Shown: positions 47,988-59,680 of the stretch, in pieces | How positions within the stretch are numbered: the first letter of the stretch is position 1 | How the letters are laid out: each line of letters begins with the position of its first letter | Notes under the pieces: generated by a model | Databases searched by the model: none | Told to the model about the DNA's origin: nothing | The model's input: the letters and a program-made list of their open reading frames with translations, nothing else | Position numbers and translations under genes: made by a program | Source of the DNA: Peribolospora baueri | Taxonomy: Eukaryota > Basidiomycota > Peribolosporomycetes > Peribolosporales > Peribolosporaceae | Length of the DNA stretch: 64,000 bases | Assembly: GCA_029717555.1 (NCBI GenBank) | Contig: JAMDHS010000021.1 | Location: 186,001-250,000, forward strand | Direction of reading: 5' to 3'

Positions 47988-49050
47988 TGCCTTGCGATGT
48001 GCACGGGATGCGAGGTCGGTCAGGGGTGTGACGAGGCTTATTACTCCTCACGAGCTGGAATGACGATAAACGTCATCTGCATTCAGGCAAAGCCTTGATA
48101 TCCTGTGTGGATCCCTGCTTCCCTCTCCTGTCCGTTAGATTCCCATTCCGGCTCCGCGCGAATCTTTTCCTTCTCATCGCACTCTCCTTTTGCGTCCTCG
48201 ACTTGGCAGCGCCATCATGTGCAGCCCGATGTTTCCCCTTTCTTTGTTTGCCAGCTCACCACCACAGGAACATGGATCCTTCACTGCCTACTTTATTACC
48301 TGAGGGCCTGCTTTAGCTTATCAGCGATGAGAGATTATTGATGGGATGGGCATTCCTAAGACTGGGTGGTTTTGCTCGACAGGACCAGTCAGCTCAGCTA
48401 GGTCCAGACTGTAGATCTCGTTTCAATCCTTTGGATTGCTTGACGGTGAGCTCAAATGCTCAGCCCGCCTTCGTCATCATGCACACCTGTCCTCAGCATC
48501 CTCACCTCGCCGTGGTTCTCACCACTGCCCTCACTCTTACTTTGAGTTGCCCTTCTACAATGGAAAATGGGGCGAATCGCTCTGCCTGCACGACCACACG
48601 GGACAAAGGAAATTTCTGTCTGAGTGGCAGATGAGGCATCCGCGAACAATGAGGCCAACGGCCATAGTGACCATCGTTGTTATCCATCAGGCCGCATCCC
48701 ATGATCCTTCCCGTCGTGAAGTCGGTTAGTCAGCCCCGTACGAACTTTAATTTACAGGTCACCATAATCTCGTCGAACGAATATCGCACAAAAGAGGCAG
48801 GAGCCGAGGCGCTCCCTGACTAGGAACGCTGGAAGTCGAAGCTGGCCGGAGTTGCACCTGCGTTGCTACCTGGTCGAACCCCAATCCGCACGCTAAAGTG
48901 ACTACAGGGTGTGAGGTAGAGTAAGAGGAGCCATGGCGAGGAAAGACGGACGTCGCCGCCTAATGAGGATGCGTACGGGCACTCGTACCTTCCTACCCAC
49001 TCCATTCATCGAGACCGAAGTTAATTCGCATGACGAATCCTCTGCCCTGG
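47988..49050. other. Long convergent interval without a supported gene
   Basis: The 1.06-kb gap lies between the DSK2 stop and the RAD51 stop. Open frames on both strands are short (under 100 codons), patternless and mutually overlapping. The region is less GC-rich than coding sequence around it. It may hold two 3' untranslated regions or an unrecognised non-coding gene. Confidence 0.45.
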
Positions 49051-50875
49051 TCAGACATCAACCGGATCTCCAATGCCGTCGGCATTGATACTGAAGACGC
49101 CTTCCGCCTCGGGCAAACACGGCGAATCATAGATCTTTGCGATTCGCTGCGTACCTCGGCCTTTGCGGAGGTTAAGTCTGCGGGTTCGATGAGGGGAGGT
49201 ATTCGGACGGCACACACGGCATAGGGAACAAATACTTCGTCAAGTGACCCTCCCGACAGCACGGCGTGGAGGCGAAATAGGAGCGCGTGCCGCTCACCTC
49301 GTAGTAGACGCGTGAGCGATGATGTTGCCACCGATCGGCTTCTTGTCGTTGCCAGCGAACATGGCAGCCGCATCAACTTGCGCCACGACTTGGTTCGTGA
49401 TCACTACGGCGACGCCGAACTGTTGGATGGAAGGTGGAGGGAGGTTGGGGGTGGTAAAGCACCAAAGGGATCGAAGCGACAGCCATTCCATGAATCAGAC
49501 AGCTGGCCCTTCTCGAACGGACGCAAAGGGAGCCTGCCTTGGTTGTGGAACGACTGAGACGTACCTCATCAGCCAAGCGCATGAGCGTCCTTAAGAACTT
49601 TGCGAGATGCATCTGACGTGCGGACAACTCCCCTCTGCCGGAGAAATCGGTGCGGTAAAGGGAGGTGGCCGAGTCGACTATGAGGAGGGCGAACCTGTAC
49701 ATAAGGGAAAAAGTGGGTAAAATGAGAGCAGCAAAAGGAGAAGGGAGATGAAGAGATGCGGAAGAGGAGTGATAGGAAGGCGAAGAAGAAGCGGAGGGAT
49801 ATAACAATACAGTGAACACCACAGATCCTGCCCGACCAATTCAAGTAGCCCCTGAGTCAGTCTCCACTCACCTCGACTCAGCCATCATAGCGCTCGCATG
49901 AACCAATAGCTGTAGTTGATGGTCGGCGTTGTAAGCCCTGGCATAGGCGACGTTATCGAGCACCTCCTCTCCGTTGAGGCCATACCGCTCCGCAGTGGCG
50001 AGGAGACGCTCGGGACGGAAGGTGCCTTCAGTGTCGATGTATAGAGCCTTGCCCTCGCCGCCACCCATGTCGACGGGTAACTGCCGGAAGGAGGACCCAG
50101 GGTGTGCGAGACAATAGAGAAAGATGTCGGCGATGAGCGGGCAAAGAGTTCGACGCGCATACACAAACTGTTTTGCGTGGGCAGTCGTTCCTCTCCCCCC
50201 TGTGGAGATACCCCCGCAGTAAACACTCACCTGACAAGTTACAGCAAGTGTATGGCAAATCTGGCTCTTTCCCGTCCTAAACTCGCCAAAAATCTCGGTG
50301 ATAGAGCCGGTCTCGATGCCGCCGCCAAGACAGGCGTCCAGATTCTTGGAGCCGGTGGTGATGGAGATCAGGTCGGAACGGCGTTGGTGGAACTCTGTCG
50401 CCGTGGTGAACCCCATTGGCACTAGTTTCGCAGCTGGAGGAAGCGAGGGCAGGGCGAGTATAAGGCCAGCGACAGGTGAGCGACACAAAGTGACACGACT
50501 GTGCTTCCCGCGAACCCACCCTCGGACAAGATCTTGTCAGCTTTTGCCTCGGAGATGCCCTTGACGGTGAGGAGCGTCTTCTTGGGCGTAAAGGCGATGG
50601 CCTCGATGGTGTGAAAGCCGGCCTCCGCGAGCTTCTTGCAGTCCGAGGAGGAGATACCATATTCCTGTGAAGCAATGTCCATAAAAAACAAGTGGGAAGA
50701 GGGGGTTAAAGCGGAAGGAACGGTGAGAAACAAGAAAGGAGGCTGTCAGAGAGAAACACGGAAAAGCGACGATCGAGCTCACCTCAAGCTTGGAAACGAG
50801 AAGGGGACCACCCATATCCTGAGCCTCCTCCTCCAAGCCAGGCTGCACAGCATCGGCGGCGTCGTCGTCAGCCAT
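49051..50875 (-). CDS. RAD51: Rad51 recombinase
   Basis: This nuclear strand-exchange ATPase acts in homologous recombination. The start at 50875 reads [20 protein letters not shown]. The N-terminal helix-hairpin domain follows: [40 protein letters not shown]. Then [20 protein letters not shown] and [20 protein letters not shown] lead into Walker [20 protein letters not shown]. Next are [40 protein letters not shown], Walker [57 protein letters not shown], and the last exon [20 protein letters not shown] with [11 protein letters not shown] and the stop at 49051-49053. The wording [16 protein letters not shown] is Rad51-type rather than Dmc1-type. About seven exons. Confidence 0.95.
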
Positions 50876-51602
50876 GTTGTGGTGAAGGCGAGAAGGGGAA
50901 GCAAGGGACGGCGGCCGGTCCTGAAGTGACTGGTGGCGACGTTGGCGAGGGGGACGACTCGAGGTTGACTCCGGCTCGCGCTCGCTTAACACGTCGAGAC
51001 GCGTGAATTAAGTACAGCGACTGCGTGTAAAGCCTGTGTATAGTGTAGTATAGTATACGCCGTATACGCTGTACTTCAATCACCCGCGTTTTGCGCCTCC
51101 ACTCGTCGTCCGTCGGTCGCCTTGACACACATCTCGGCGCAACTCTCGCAGACGTGCTTTAACGAGTTGGGGCAGAGCTATGGCCGACTCGAATGCACTG
51201 GCACCCGGTAACCGCCGAAGCAGTCGAGTTACGTCGTGAATGTAACTTCCACCTTGGCTGGGGGCGTCATGACGGAGGCGGACGGCCCTAACAAGCTGGA
51301 TGATGGACGGTCGACGACGACGAGGACGAGGCTTCTTTTGCCCTTAGCCATACTATCCACTCACCATCTTCCTTTCTGTCCGTCCTCCCGTACCTTCGCT
51401 TGCCTCTGCGACTTCCTTGTCCTCACTGTCTTCTCTTCTCTCTCTTGCAGGTTGCATTTTTCTTCACCGCAGCGTGTCGACCTACCGCCATCAATCGCTA
51501 TCGTTAAGGTGCTCCGAGCAGGCTCGGTATCTTTTTCGTCCGTCTCTGCTCTATCTATCTGCCGTGCGACTGGCAGCGCAAAAGCTCGACCGCCCTGTAC
51601 CA
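50876..51602. promoter_or_regulatory. Divergent region between RAD51 and the secreted-protein gene
   Basis: The 727-bp gap has a short AT-rich stretch with repeated TATAGTGTAGTATAGTATACG-like sequence at 51034-51060, which could serve as TATA-like elements. No CACGTG core was seen. GTCGACGACGACGAGGACGA near 51309 is simple-sequence. Confidence 0.45.
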
Positions 51603-53237
51603 ATGCCGTCCACGTCTCCTCCCTCCTCCTCCGCAACATTCCCTCGGCGACATCGGCGTCGCCGTTGGCCTTGTTCTGTCGTTGCGGATCCGGGCCTCGT
51701 CGTCGGGCGTTCACTGTTCCTGACGAGTTGCTTCCTACTGCTCTTGACCAGTCTACACAGCGTCGCAGCACAGCTCATCAATGGACAGAGCTTCACACCA
51801 GGTCTCGTCATCATCGATGCGCCGTATCCGAATAGCTCCTATGGTGATCGCTGCGAGTCTGGAAAGCTCGAAAGCTGTCAATGCCATACTGAGGAGCGTG
51901 CTAGAGATTGGGTAGAACAACTAGTGGAGAGGAAGGCACCGTGTATCTACTGGAGTTGCGTGAATTTGCCCTTCGCAAGCTTGAAGCTGACTATGGTTTC
52001 CTTTCCCTCGCGTGACCCACAGCCGGCTCGACCTTGCCCATAGCCCTCGAAGTGTGTCACCGCTTCAGTGCGATGCGCTTTACGCCAACGTTACGTACTC
52101 ATTAGTCTCTTCGCCCTTGGCATCACAACCACAACCACTCCCGTCCACAAAGATGTCCGGCGACGGCCGCCTGCCCTTCCCCTCCTCCCTTCCAGGAGCA
52201 GGGAACACGAGCCTGCCGACGGTCATCCTTGACGTGCAGCTCTACATCGTCTCCTCACAGACGGGACTCAACTTCACCGTTGCTGGCGATAGCAATGCGC
52301 TTTTGTCGCAGGAGCCAGGGAGTACGGTCAAGCATATTAATTACGAGGTGCGTCGTCGCGACGTGTCGCACAACACAGCAAGCGCAGCTCTTATTTCTAC
52401 CGCTCATCGCACCGACCACGCCGCACAGGTCCCGTCTTGCATCTCTTCGGGCCTGTACAACGTGAGCAAAACAGAACGCTTCTTTTATTTGCTGGCACGC
52501 AAGCCGAGTCCAGTCCACCAATGGATCCTCTTCGACATTCTTGTGACATGTTATGACCTAATCTGCCTCCATCCCCTTCGTCGTACCGCCCGCCTTTGCA
52601 GCTGTCCGTCTACGAGCTCGACCGCATCAAGAACCGAAAATTCTACTCCATCTCCTCCATCCCCATCTTCGTTTCCGACCCCGCCGGGAACGGTTACGAG
52701 AGTTCTTCCGCGTCGCCGAAGAAGTCGGTCCGCGGCTACTCTAAGCCACAACATCGGGGCGTACCTCGAGCCGGAGGAAGAGAATACGACCGACGGAACG
52801 GAAAGAAGGGGAAGAGTACCACCGGGACGACCGCCACCGCCACCGCCACCGCCACCGCCACCGCTGCCGCCACCGCTACAGCTACCGCCACAGCCACCGT
52901 CACGTTGGCCCCAGCGGCGCAGAGCTGCTCAGACGCGGCCTCAGCCTCGTCACAACCGCAAGCGGATAGCCCTCCGCCGACGGAGCCCTACTCGGCGGGG
53001 TTCACGTTGATGACCACCGCGGTGGTCAGCGGCGGTGAGACGCAGTCCGCTTCCGCGTCCTTCGTCATGCGGCATCACTGGGTCGAAGGCGACGACAACG
53101 ACGACGACAGCGGCAGCGGCGACGACGGATGGGAGTGGAGGCGAGAGCGGGAGGGGGAACGAGGGGAGCGGATCGGGAGGCGTGGGCGCGCCGATCGTGG
53201 GTGCCGCACGACGCTCCATCCGCGCCGTTCAGCCTGA
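51603..53237 (+). CDS. Secreted or surface protein of a basidiomycete family, Ser/Thr/Ala-rich tail
   Basis: The ATG at 51603 is followed by a basic stretch (RRHRRRRW) and a hydrophobic segment (LFLTSCFLLLLTSLHSVAAQ) that fits a late signal peptide or type II anchor. Recognisable blocks in later exons: QLINGQSFTPGLVIIDAPYP, AGSTLPIALEV, TSLPTVILDVQLYIVSSQTG, EPGSTVKHINYEV and LSVYELDRIKNRKFYSISSI. Together they resemble an uncharacterised secreted-protein family I associate with basidiomycetes. Function unknown. The tail contains a (Thr-Ala)n run from an ACCGCC repeat (52825-52905). Splicing around 51850-52110 and the last 200 bp is unclear, and the end could instead be at 53271. Introns are at about 52350-52440 and 52460-52600. 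Confidence 0.5.
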
Positions 53238-53271
53238 GCTTGTTTTTCTCATACTTCGACGACTGAACTGA

Positions 53272-53900
53272 TTCTCTTCAGTGATCTGCAGCCCGGACCG
53301 TCCAAGCGAAGGACGTCCGGAAAGGGGCAGCGGTACAACAGCGCCACTCCAATTCTCTGCGAGGGACGTGGGGGCGCTCTCCGAGGGTAACGAAAGGGGA
53401 CAATTCTCAATTCTCTCCAGCCGACCGCGTCGGACCAAACAAAAATGCTAGGCCAGGCCCGGTAGGGAACAATAACAATGAAGACGTCGTCCAGTCTTCA
53501 AAGACGATCAGTGCTCGCCTCGCCCTTCCTTCTTCCCGCTTCATCGTAGACCCTTCTATTCTACGCGTCCGAATTCGCCGTATATATCGGCAGTCCTACG
53601 GCCCGTCCGTTCGGCCCGTATGCCTATGTTGGACGAACGGGAGGTGGGAAGTAATCGTCCTTCGATGATCTGAGCGAGGGATGAATGGACGGCGTAAGGG
53701 GAGGGCGGGCGGGACATCATCCAATCCTTCACGTCCGCCGTGCCCAGCGAGCATGGGTGGGCGGTGGCCGAGCCGACGCGAGGGCGCACCTTTTCGATCT
53801 CCTACGGGATTCATAGCGACCTGTGATACTGGTGCGGTAGCGATGGGGTGCTCGACAAAGCGTTCGCCGCCGAACAGCGCTCCTCCCCCACGGAGTTGAA
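53272..53900. other. Convergent interval without a supported gene
   Basis: The gap lies between the secreted-protein gene and the tRNA-like remnant. Minus-strand frames at 53556-53814 are short and featureless. Nothing is assigned. Confidence 0.4.
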
Positions 53901-53963
53901 GCTTCTTACGGGGCTCGAACCCGGAGCCTCGGGATTAGAAAGCCGGTGGTATAATGAAAGAAC
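53901..53963 (-). tRNA. tRNA-like sequence, possibly a shortened tRNA-Arg(UCU) relic
   Basis: On the minus strand a B-box-like GGGTTCGAGCCC lies in a T-arm-like hairpin, preceded by TTTCTAA, which matches an anticodon loop for UCU. The 3' strand AAGAAGC is near-complementary to the 5' GTTCTTT. The total of about 63 nt is too short for a full tRNA, and the D-arm and part of the anticodon stem do not pair properly. It therefore looks like a tRNA gene with an internal deletion, or a chance resemblance. It sits 36 bp past the DPH4 stop. Confidence 0.3.
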
Positions 53964-53998
53964 GGACAACAACTGATGGCAGCCGTCTCTCCGTCCGT

Positions 53999-54829
53999 CT
54001 AGCCGACTTGCACCCTCAAGCCCACCGCCTCCACGTCCTCGTCCTCCACCTCGTCCTCCACCTCCTCATACTCGACTCGAACCCTCTCCGAGCACCCGGA
54101 ACAGGCGACGACATCGACTCCTTGTTCCATGTCAGCGTCCGAGATGACGTACTCGGCGCCGCACCGGCAGGGGTGGGTGTACGTCGTGCCCCGGTCGGCT
54201 TCTTCTGCATCGACGACGGAGGCCCTAGGCGGAGAGTGGGGCTCGAAATGAGAGAGGTCGAGGGTTTGGGCGACGCGTAGGGCGGGGGTGGTGGTGGACG
54301 GTGAGGCAAGATGCTCTGCGGACGGGGAGACATATGGATGGGAGCAGATGAGCCGAGGCGGCGACAGACTGGCTAGGCTCACTCACCTTTCGTTTGTCTT
54401 TGCCGAAGCGCATCATCATACTCAGCGCGCTTGTCTGGATGCATGAGCACTTCGTAGGCCAAGTTGAGGGTGCGGATATCGAGCTGCGCCGGGCGACGGC
54501 CATCGCCATCGCCATCGCCATCGTCGGCCTGGGGCGCGTGATGCTGTCCCCCATTCGGCTCGCTTGGCGCAACTGTGGACGGGCGCGGCGAGGGAGAAGG
54601 GGAACGGGGTAGTTTGTCCGGGTGGTGCTGCGCGGCGAGAAGCAGGCAGGAAAGAGTGGACGTCAGCGTTGCATTTCGATGGTCGCGCTTCGATCGTCTC
54701 GTCTCCCATCTGGGAACTGACCAGGCGGACGAGGGCGAGATACGACCTGCGAACGTCGTCCCGAGTTGCGGCGGGCGTGAGGCGAAGGACATGGTACAGA
54801 TTGTCGTCGCCCGCATAGCTCCTTGTCAT
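53999..54829 (-). CDS. DPH4: Diphthamide biosynthesis J-protein Dph4
   Basis: Dph4 (Jjj3) supports the first step of diphthamide formation on elongation factor 2. The start at 54829 reads MTRSYAGDDNLYHVLRLTPA, then TRDDVRRSYLALVRL, and after an intron HHPDK, which completes the J-domain with its essential HPD. An Asp/Gly-rich stretch (DGDGDGDG) follows, then LDIRTLNLAYEVLMHPDKRA. After another intron comes a linker and the C-terminal CSL zinc finger: YTHPCRCGAEYVISDADMEQ and VVACSGCSERVRVEYEE, with the CxC and CxxC zinc ligands. The stop is at 54001-53999. Three exons. Length and domain order match the family. Confidence 0.9.
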
Positions 54830-55257
54830 GGCGCCGGTCGGCGGGGCGGCCCTGTTCGATGGCGGTCGATGGTGGCTTTGCCGTGCCTGTTGCTGTTGCT
54901 GTTGCTGTTGCTATTGCTGCCCTGGCCTGGCCCTTGCAACGGAAAAGGTGTTGTGGAAAGGAAAGCGGAAACGGAACGGAGGTCGGCTATTCGGATGCTC
55001 GGGTGCTGCGGAATTCCCACGATAGACGGCCGGCTCAGCGGGTCGGACTCGGTCAGCGAGGTGGGCGAGGCTGAGACGCGGCGGCCAGTCGGACTGAGCT
55101 TGGTCGAGGAGGTCGTCTCGCCCACACGAGCTCCACCACCAGCAGCGACGTCGAGGAGAGGAGACGAGAAGAAGAGAGAAGAGAACAGAAGAGAAGCGGC
55201 TCCTCTGGCCAGCACTCGCCCCGCTCCGCCGCCGCCCATCCCATTACCCTCTGCGAC
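54830..55257. promoter_or_regulatory. Shared divergent promoter of DPH4 and RSC4-like gene
   Basis: The 428-bp gap contains a GTTGCT hexamer repeat (54889-54919) and polypurine sequence near 55150-55195. No CACGTG or TATA box was seen. Confidence 0.45.
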
Positions 55258-58200
55258 ATGGCCCCCCGTCTCCTCCTCGACCCGTCCACCATCCTCGAGT
55301 CGCCCCGCAAACGCGCTCGACGCGACTCTGCCGCCGCCGGCCACGGTTCGCATCCGCGCTCCGGACGCATCATCGCCAGCTCGACCACCGTCAGCACGGC
55401 CAACGACGCCGGCGCGGGCAAGGGCGATGGACAACCAGCCGAGGCGGCCCCGGCGATGGACGAGGCGGCGCTGGACAAGGTCAAGCAGCAGGGCTTGGAG
55501 GTACTCAAGCAGGTCAAGGACGCCCGCGACAAGGGGTGAGTGCCGTCGCCGTCGCAGTCGCAGTCGCAGTCGTGGATCGTTCAGATCGTTCGAATTCCAG
55601 CCGCGCTCGGGCCACCTAAAAACAAGGCGCATACATCGACACCAACGCCTCCTTCTCTCCGTCGTCGTCGCCACCTCGCATCGTCTCGACGCCGCCACAC
55701 ATCGCTCACATCCCCCCCTTTCCTTCTCTCTTCCACACCCCGCCCCCGAGCACAGCGGCCGGCCTCTCGCACCCGTCTTCGTCCGGCGTCCCAACCCGCG
55801 CACATATCCGGACTACTACCAGGTCATCAAGCGCCCCATCGCCCTCGACGACATCCGCTCCAACCTCGATGAACGCCACTACCGCTCCCTCGACGCCGTC
55901 AAGGCCGACTTCGACCTCTGCTTCAACAACGCAAAGAGGTATAACATGAGGGAGAGCGAGATCTGGGAGGACGCCAGGACGTTGCAGGTGCGCCCTTCTT
56001 TCGTCCCTCGCTTCACCGCCATGAAATCATGTCTTGAGTGAACTGCCCTCCTTGGTCCCTCGTCCCCTCTCTTCGAACAACGCAGCGACTCGTGAAGAAC
56101 GTCGTCTCCAGCTTTCAACCAGCTCCAGAGTCTCCCCCGCCTCAGAACTCTCCTTCAGCCTCCCAGGGCCCCTCCTCCCTCCGTCCCTCCCCCGCCATCC
56201 CTCCCTCCGTCCACGGCACCGCCACTGCCAACGGTCACGCACCCCAGCAGCAACAACACCAGTACCACCCGCACACCGTCACTCTCCGAAAGAAGCCTAC
56301 CGCCACCGACTCGCCTCTCGCCTCCGCCGGCGATCAGAAGGCCAAGGCCAAGGCTTTCGAGCTCTGGCCATCCGTCGTTGAGCCGTCTCCGGCCATTTCC
56401 CGTCCGGTGTCCACTGACGGCGTCGATGAGACGGGAGAGGAGGACGGAGCGGACTTTTCGCCGGGAGCGAGGAGCCTCAAGAGCACCGGAAGGAAGAGGG
56501 GCAAGTACTTGCGCTCCGCGCTCAAGAGGGCTGTAGATGCTGTGATCAGGTTGACCGACCCGAAGTGAGTCCACCCGTTCGAGCGCGGGCCCGGCTCTCC
56601 CGTTTTCCAGGCCTCTACCGCGCGACCGACCGCCCCTTTTCTTTTGGGCTTTGCTCATATGTGTTCCTTTCCCTTCGCTTAGCGGCCGGACAAGATCGGA
56701 TATGTTTATGGAGCTACCCTCCAGAGCCGACTATCCCGAGTACTACAAGGTTATCGAGCGGCCCATTTCGTTTGACACCATACAGGTGACTCTCCTTTCC
56801 CTCGTCTTTATCTCGTCTTCTTCTGTACCAGAGCGAACTGGCTGACCACCGTTGGCATCGGCGTCGCCGGTAGGACAAAATGAAGAAGAAGAATTACATG
56901 GCGGCGGACGACCTTGTGGAAGACATGCGGCTCATGTTCGAGAACGCCATGTTCTTTAACGAGCCTGGATCGGAAGTCTGGGAGGATGCCAAGGCCATGC
57001 TGGTGCGTTTTATTGTCACATTTCCACGTCAAATCCGAATCTGAACCAGAACCGGCTTGGGCGCTCACATCCCTTGTCTGTGGGCCTTGTCTTCCGCAGG
57101 ACTACTTTCTGCACGTCATCGTCCCGACGCTTCCTCAGCCCGGTGAGACCACGGCCGACTTTGCGGGCGAAAGCGGTACGCCCAGCGCTGCACCGTCCGG
57201 GACGATCAAGGTCCGACTCGGACTGCCGGCTTCGCCGTCGCCGCCCGCGGCGTCCCTCCCGATGCCGAGCCCGAGCGTTACAGCGACGCCAGGCGCTCCG
57301 GCTTTGGACTCGCCTTCGTCCTTGTCCTCTGGGAAGCGACAGAAGCCACTCCAGGACGCTTCGAAAAGAAGCCAGAAGACCGTCGGAAGGGTACCAGCGC
57401 CATCAGGATACCTTCAGCCACTCCCGCCCGCTTCTGCCCCGATCCCTGGCGTCGCGACTCGGGGCCAGCACATGTCGCCGCCTGCACAGCCCTTCGCGGT
57501 ACAGCATGGCGCGAACGCGTCGCCCCCCTACCCACATCACTATCAGACTCCGCCGATCAACTGGTCCCAGCCCGCCTCTGCGCCCGGCCAAATGGCCCAT
57601 TCGTACGCTCAGCAGGGCTTCTCCCAACCGATGCATGCGCCATCTCAATCGAGTTTCTATCCTGGTTATCCACCTCCCTTCCACCACCATCAGCAGCAGC
57701 CGCAGCTAGCTAGCTTCTACGCTCCTGGTATGCCCATACCTTCTGCCGTCTTCGCTTCGCCCGGCACGGCGCATCCCGGCTTCGTGCCTTCAGCGAGTCC
57801 CACTCCCGCTTACATCGACTATGCCGCCCACAGTCCGGCCCTAGCCGGTTCTCCACATGCTGATCAGTACGCGCCTTTCGACCCGCGATCGCCCGTGTCC
57901 ATGCCCGTTCCTGCTGCCCGGCACGCCGGTCCGTCCGCGTCGCCGTCGTTGCCCGCCGCGCGGTCTCCTCTCTCGGGTTCCGCGATGATGTCGCCCGGAG
58001 GGCATCATCCCTCCATCTCCCCAGGTTCAGGTGCAATTTTGGAGTCTCCACCTCGTGCCCCGACGAAACCTCGTCTTCCGCCCAACCCGTACGTCGTCAA
58101 GGGCGAGCCGAGCGTGAAGACGATGATCATCGAGACCGTCCCGAAGACGGGCGCGAGGGTCGCGTTGAGCAACGCCAAGGTGAGACAGCACGTCGTCAGG

Positions 58201-59274
58201 GTGGGAAAGGAGACCGCTAGGGTCGTCTTGAGGCTTGTCTTGGCGGAAGGGGGCGGTGGCGGGAAGGGTAAGGAGCACGGTCTTCACCCACCGAACGGCG
58301 CAGGGGAACGAACGCAAGCTGCGGCGGCGGAAGTGGAAGGAGAGGACCGACCGTCGAAGCGGACTAGGCGTTCTCGTTCTGTCGCGGCCAGCTCAGCGTC
58401 GGCCAACGGCGTGGCTCGCTCCGCGCCCGACAGCGTCGCCGAACCCGCTTCCGATCGTGACGGCGATGGCGGTGGCGAGGACCGCGCGGCTGCCAATCCC
58501 ACGCCCGTCATCACCGTCCGGCACAACGGTCTGCTGCTCGACCCCGTCCGGCCAGATGCGGCCGCAGTGGCTGCGAACTCGCTGCTCAAGTCGCGTTCGC
58601 TCAGTTTCAGCGCGGGCCTCGAGAAGGATTCGCCAGGAAATAAGACCGATTCTCCTCGCGACCCTCGCGACGGAGTAGACGATGGTGGGGAGGCCGCGCC
58701 CGGGTCGGAAGCGAAGGGTAAAGGCAGGGTCATCGGCGGCTCGTCCATCCTCTCCGCGTGGGCGGCTTCCGGGAAAGACGGGAGGCGTAAGGGCGTGGAG
58801 AACGGGCGCGGGCTAGGCCATCGGGACGGAACTGGGAACGACACCGACAACGGGAACGGCAATGAGGCGACGATCTCTTCATCTCCGTTTTCCTCTTCCT
58901 CTGCCTCGTCCGCGTCGGCCGGTCCTTCAATCCCGCCCGGAACGATCGTCCCCGCCGCCGCAGCGATCTCTTCGAATGCGCTGACAGCGTGGACCATCAC
59001 CCCGCGCGACGGTACGAACGTCGTGGAGATTGTCGTCTCCTATTCGCCGGGCGCGGCCGCGGCCGCGGAGGGAAAGGTCGTCGATGCAGGGGACTCGGAG
59101 GGGGTTGGAGAGGAGGAGCAAGCTGGAGTGGCGGCGGGGAGGAAGTTGAGGAAGAGGAAGGTGGAGGACGAGAGAGTGGAGGGGAAAGGAGATGGTGCGA
59201 GGGAGGGCGAGTGGGAGAGGGAGAGTCCGGTCAAGGCGGTGGAGGAGCGGTATCGCATCTTCATTTCGAGGTAG
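55258..59274 (+). CDS. Tandem-bromodomain RSC4-like chromatin-remodeller subunit
   Basis: Rsc4-type proteins bind acetylated histone H3 and anchor the RSC complex on nucleosomes. The start at 55258 reads MAPRLLLDPSTILESPRKRA. Bromodomain 1 contains NPRTYPDYYQVIKRPIALDD, and KADFDLCFNNAKRYNMRESE with the acetyl-lysine Asn. A linker exon has a Lys/Arg patch (STGRKRGKYLRSALKRAVDA). Bromodomain 2 contains ELPSRADYPEYYKVIERPIS, and EDMRLMFENAMFFNEPGSEV with its Asn. After DYFLHVIVPTLPQP the long C-terminal exon is Pro/Ser/Gln/His-rich, then has a structured block PSVKTMIIETVPKTGARVAL and a final domain with NALTAWTITPRDGTNVVEIV ending RYRIFISR. The stop is at 59272-59274. About seven exons. Rsc1/2 are less likely because no BAH domain is visible. 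Confidence 0.8.
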
Positions 59275-59680
59275 TCTCTTAGGTCGCGTCCTTGGTCCTG
59301 CTCGCTTCGTTTCGTGGCTCATTTTACGCCCTCCTCTTCGTCAAGACCCTCCCCTCCTTTCGACAGCTCCGGTACTTCAACCGCGATCTCGCCGACGTTT
59401 CCTCTTTGCCCTTCATCGTGCTCTTTTGCCCATTCCCTTCTTGCTTTCCCGTCACTCTCTCCTTCCGCCGTCGCTCTTTCTTTCTCGCCATCCGTCCGTC
59501 CGTTCAAGCCCGTCCGTTTTTGTTTGGTTCAATTTTTGTTCGTTTCACGCGAAATGTATTAGCATGTATGTTTGACAGCGCAAGTCTGCCAGGGAACGCG
59601 AAGAGGGGGGCGGTGTGGTCCTGCATGATTTCGATTGCTTGAGTCCCTTCATTCGAGTGCTCTCCCACTCGCGCGCGCGA
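59275..59680. other. Convergent 3' intergenic region
   Basis: The 406-bp gap is CT-rich on the + strand up to about 59500, then has AT-rich sequence with TGTATTAGCATGTATG (59555-59570) that could serve 3' processing. No gene was seen. Confidence 0.5.

Noticed and set aside
48780-48900. GGGGTTCGACC-like B-box on the minus strand
   Set aside because: No cloverleaf can be drawn with the flanking sequence.
52012-53010. 332-codon + strand frame ending in poly-Pro
   Set aside because: Its first part coincides with real exons of the secreted protein, but the poly-Pro end is an alternative frame of the ACCGCC repeat.
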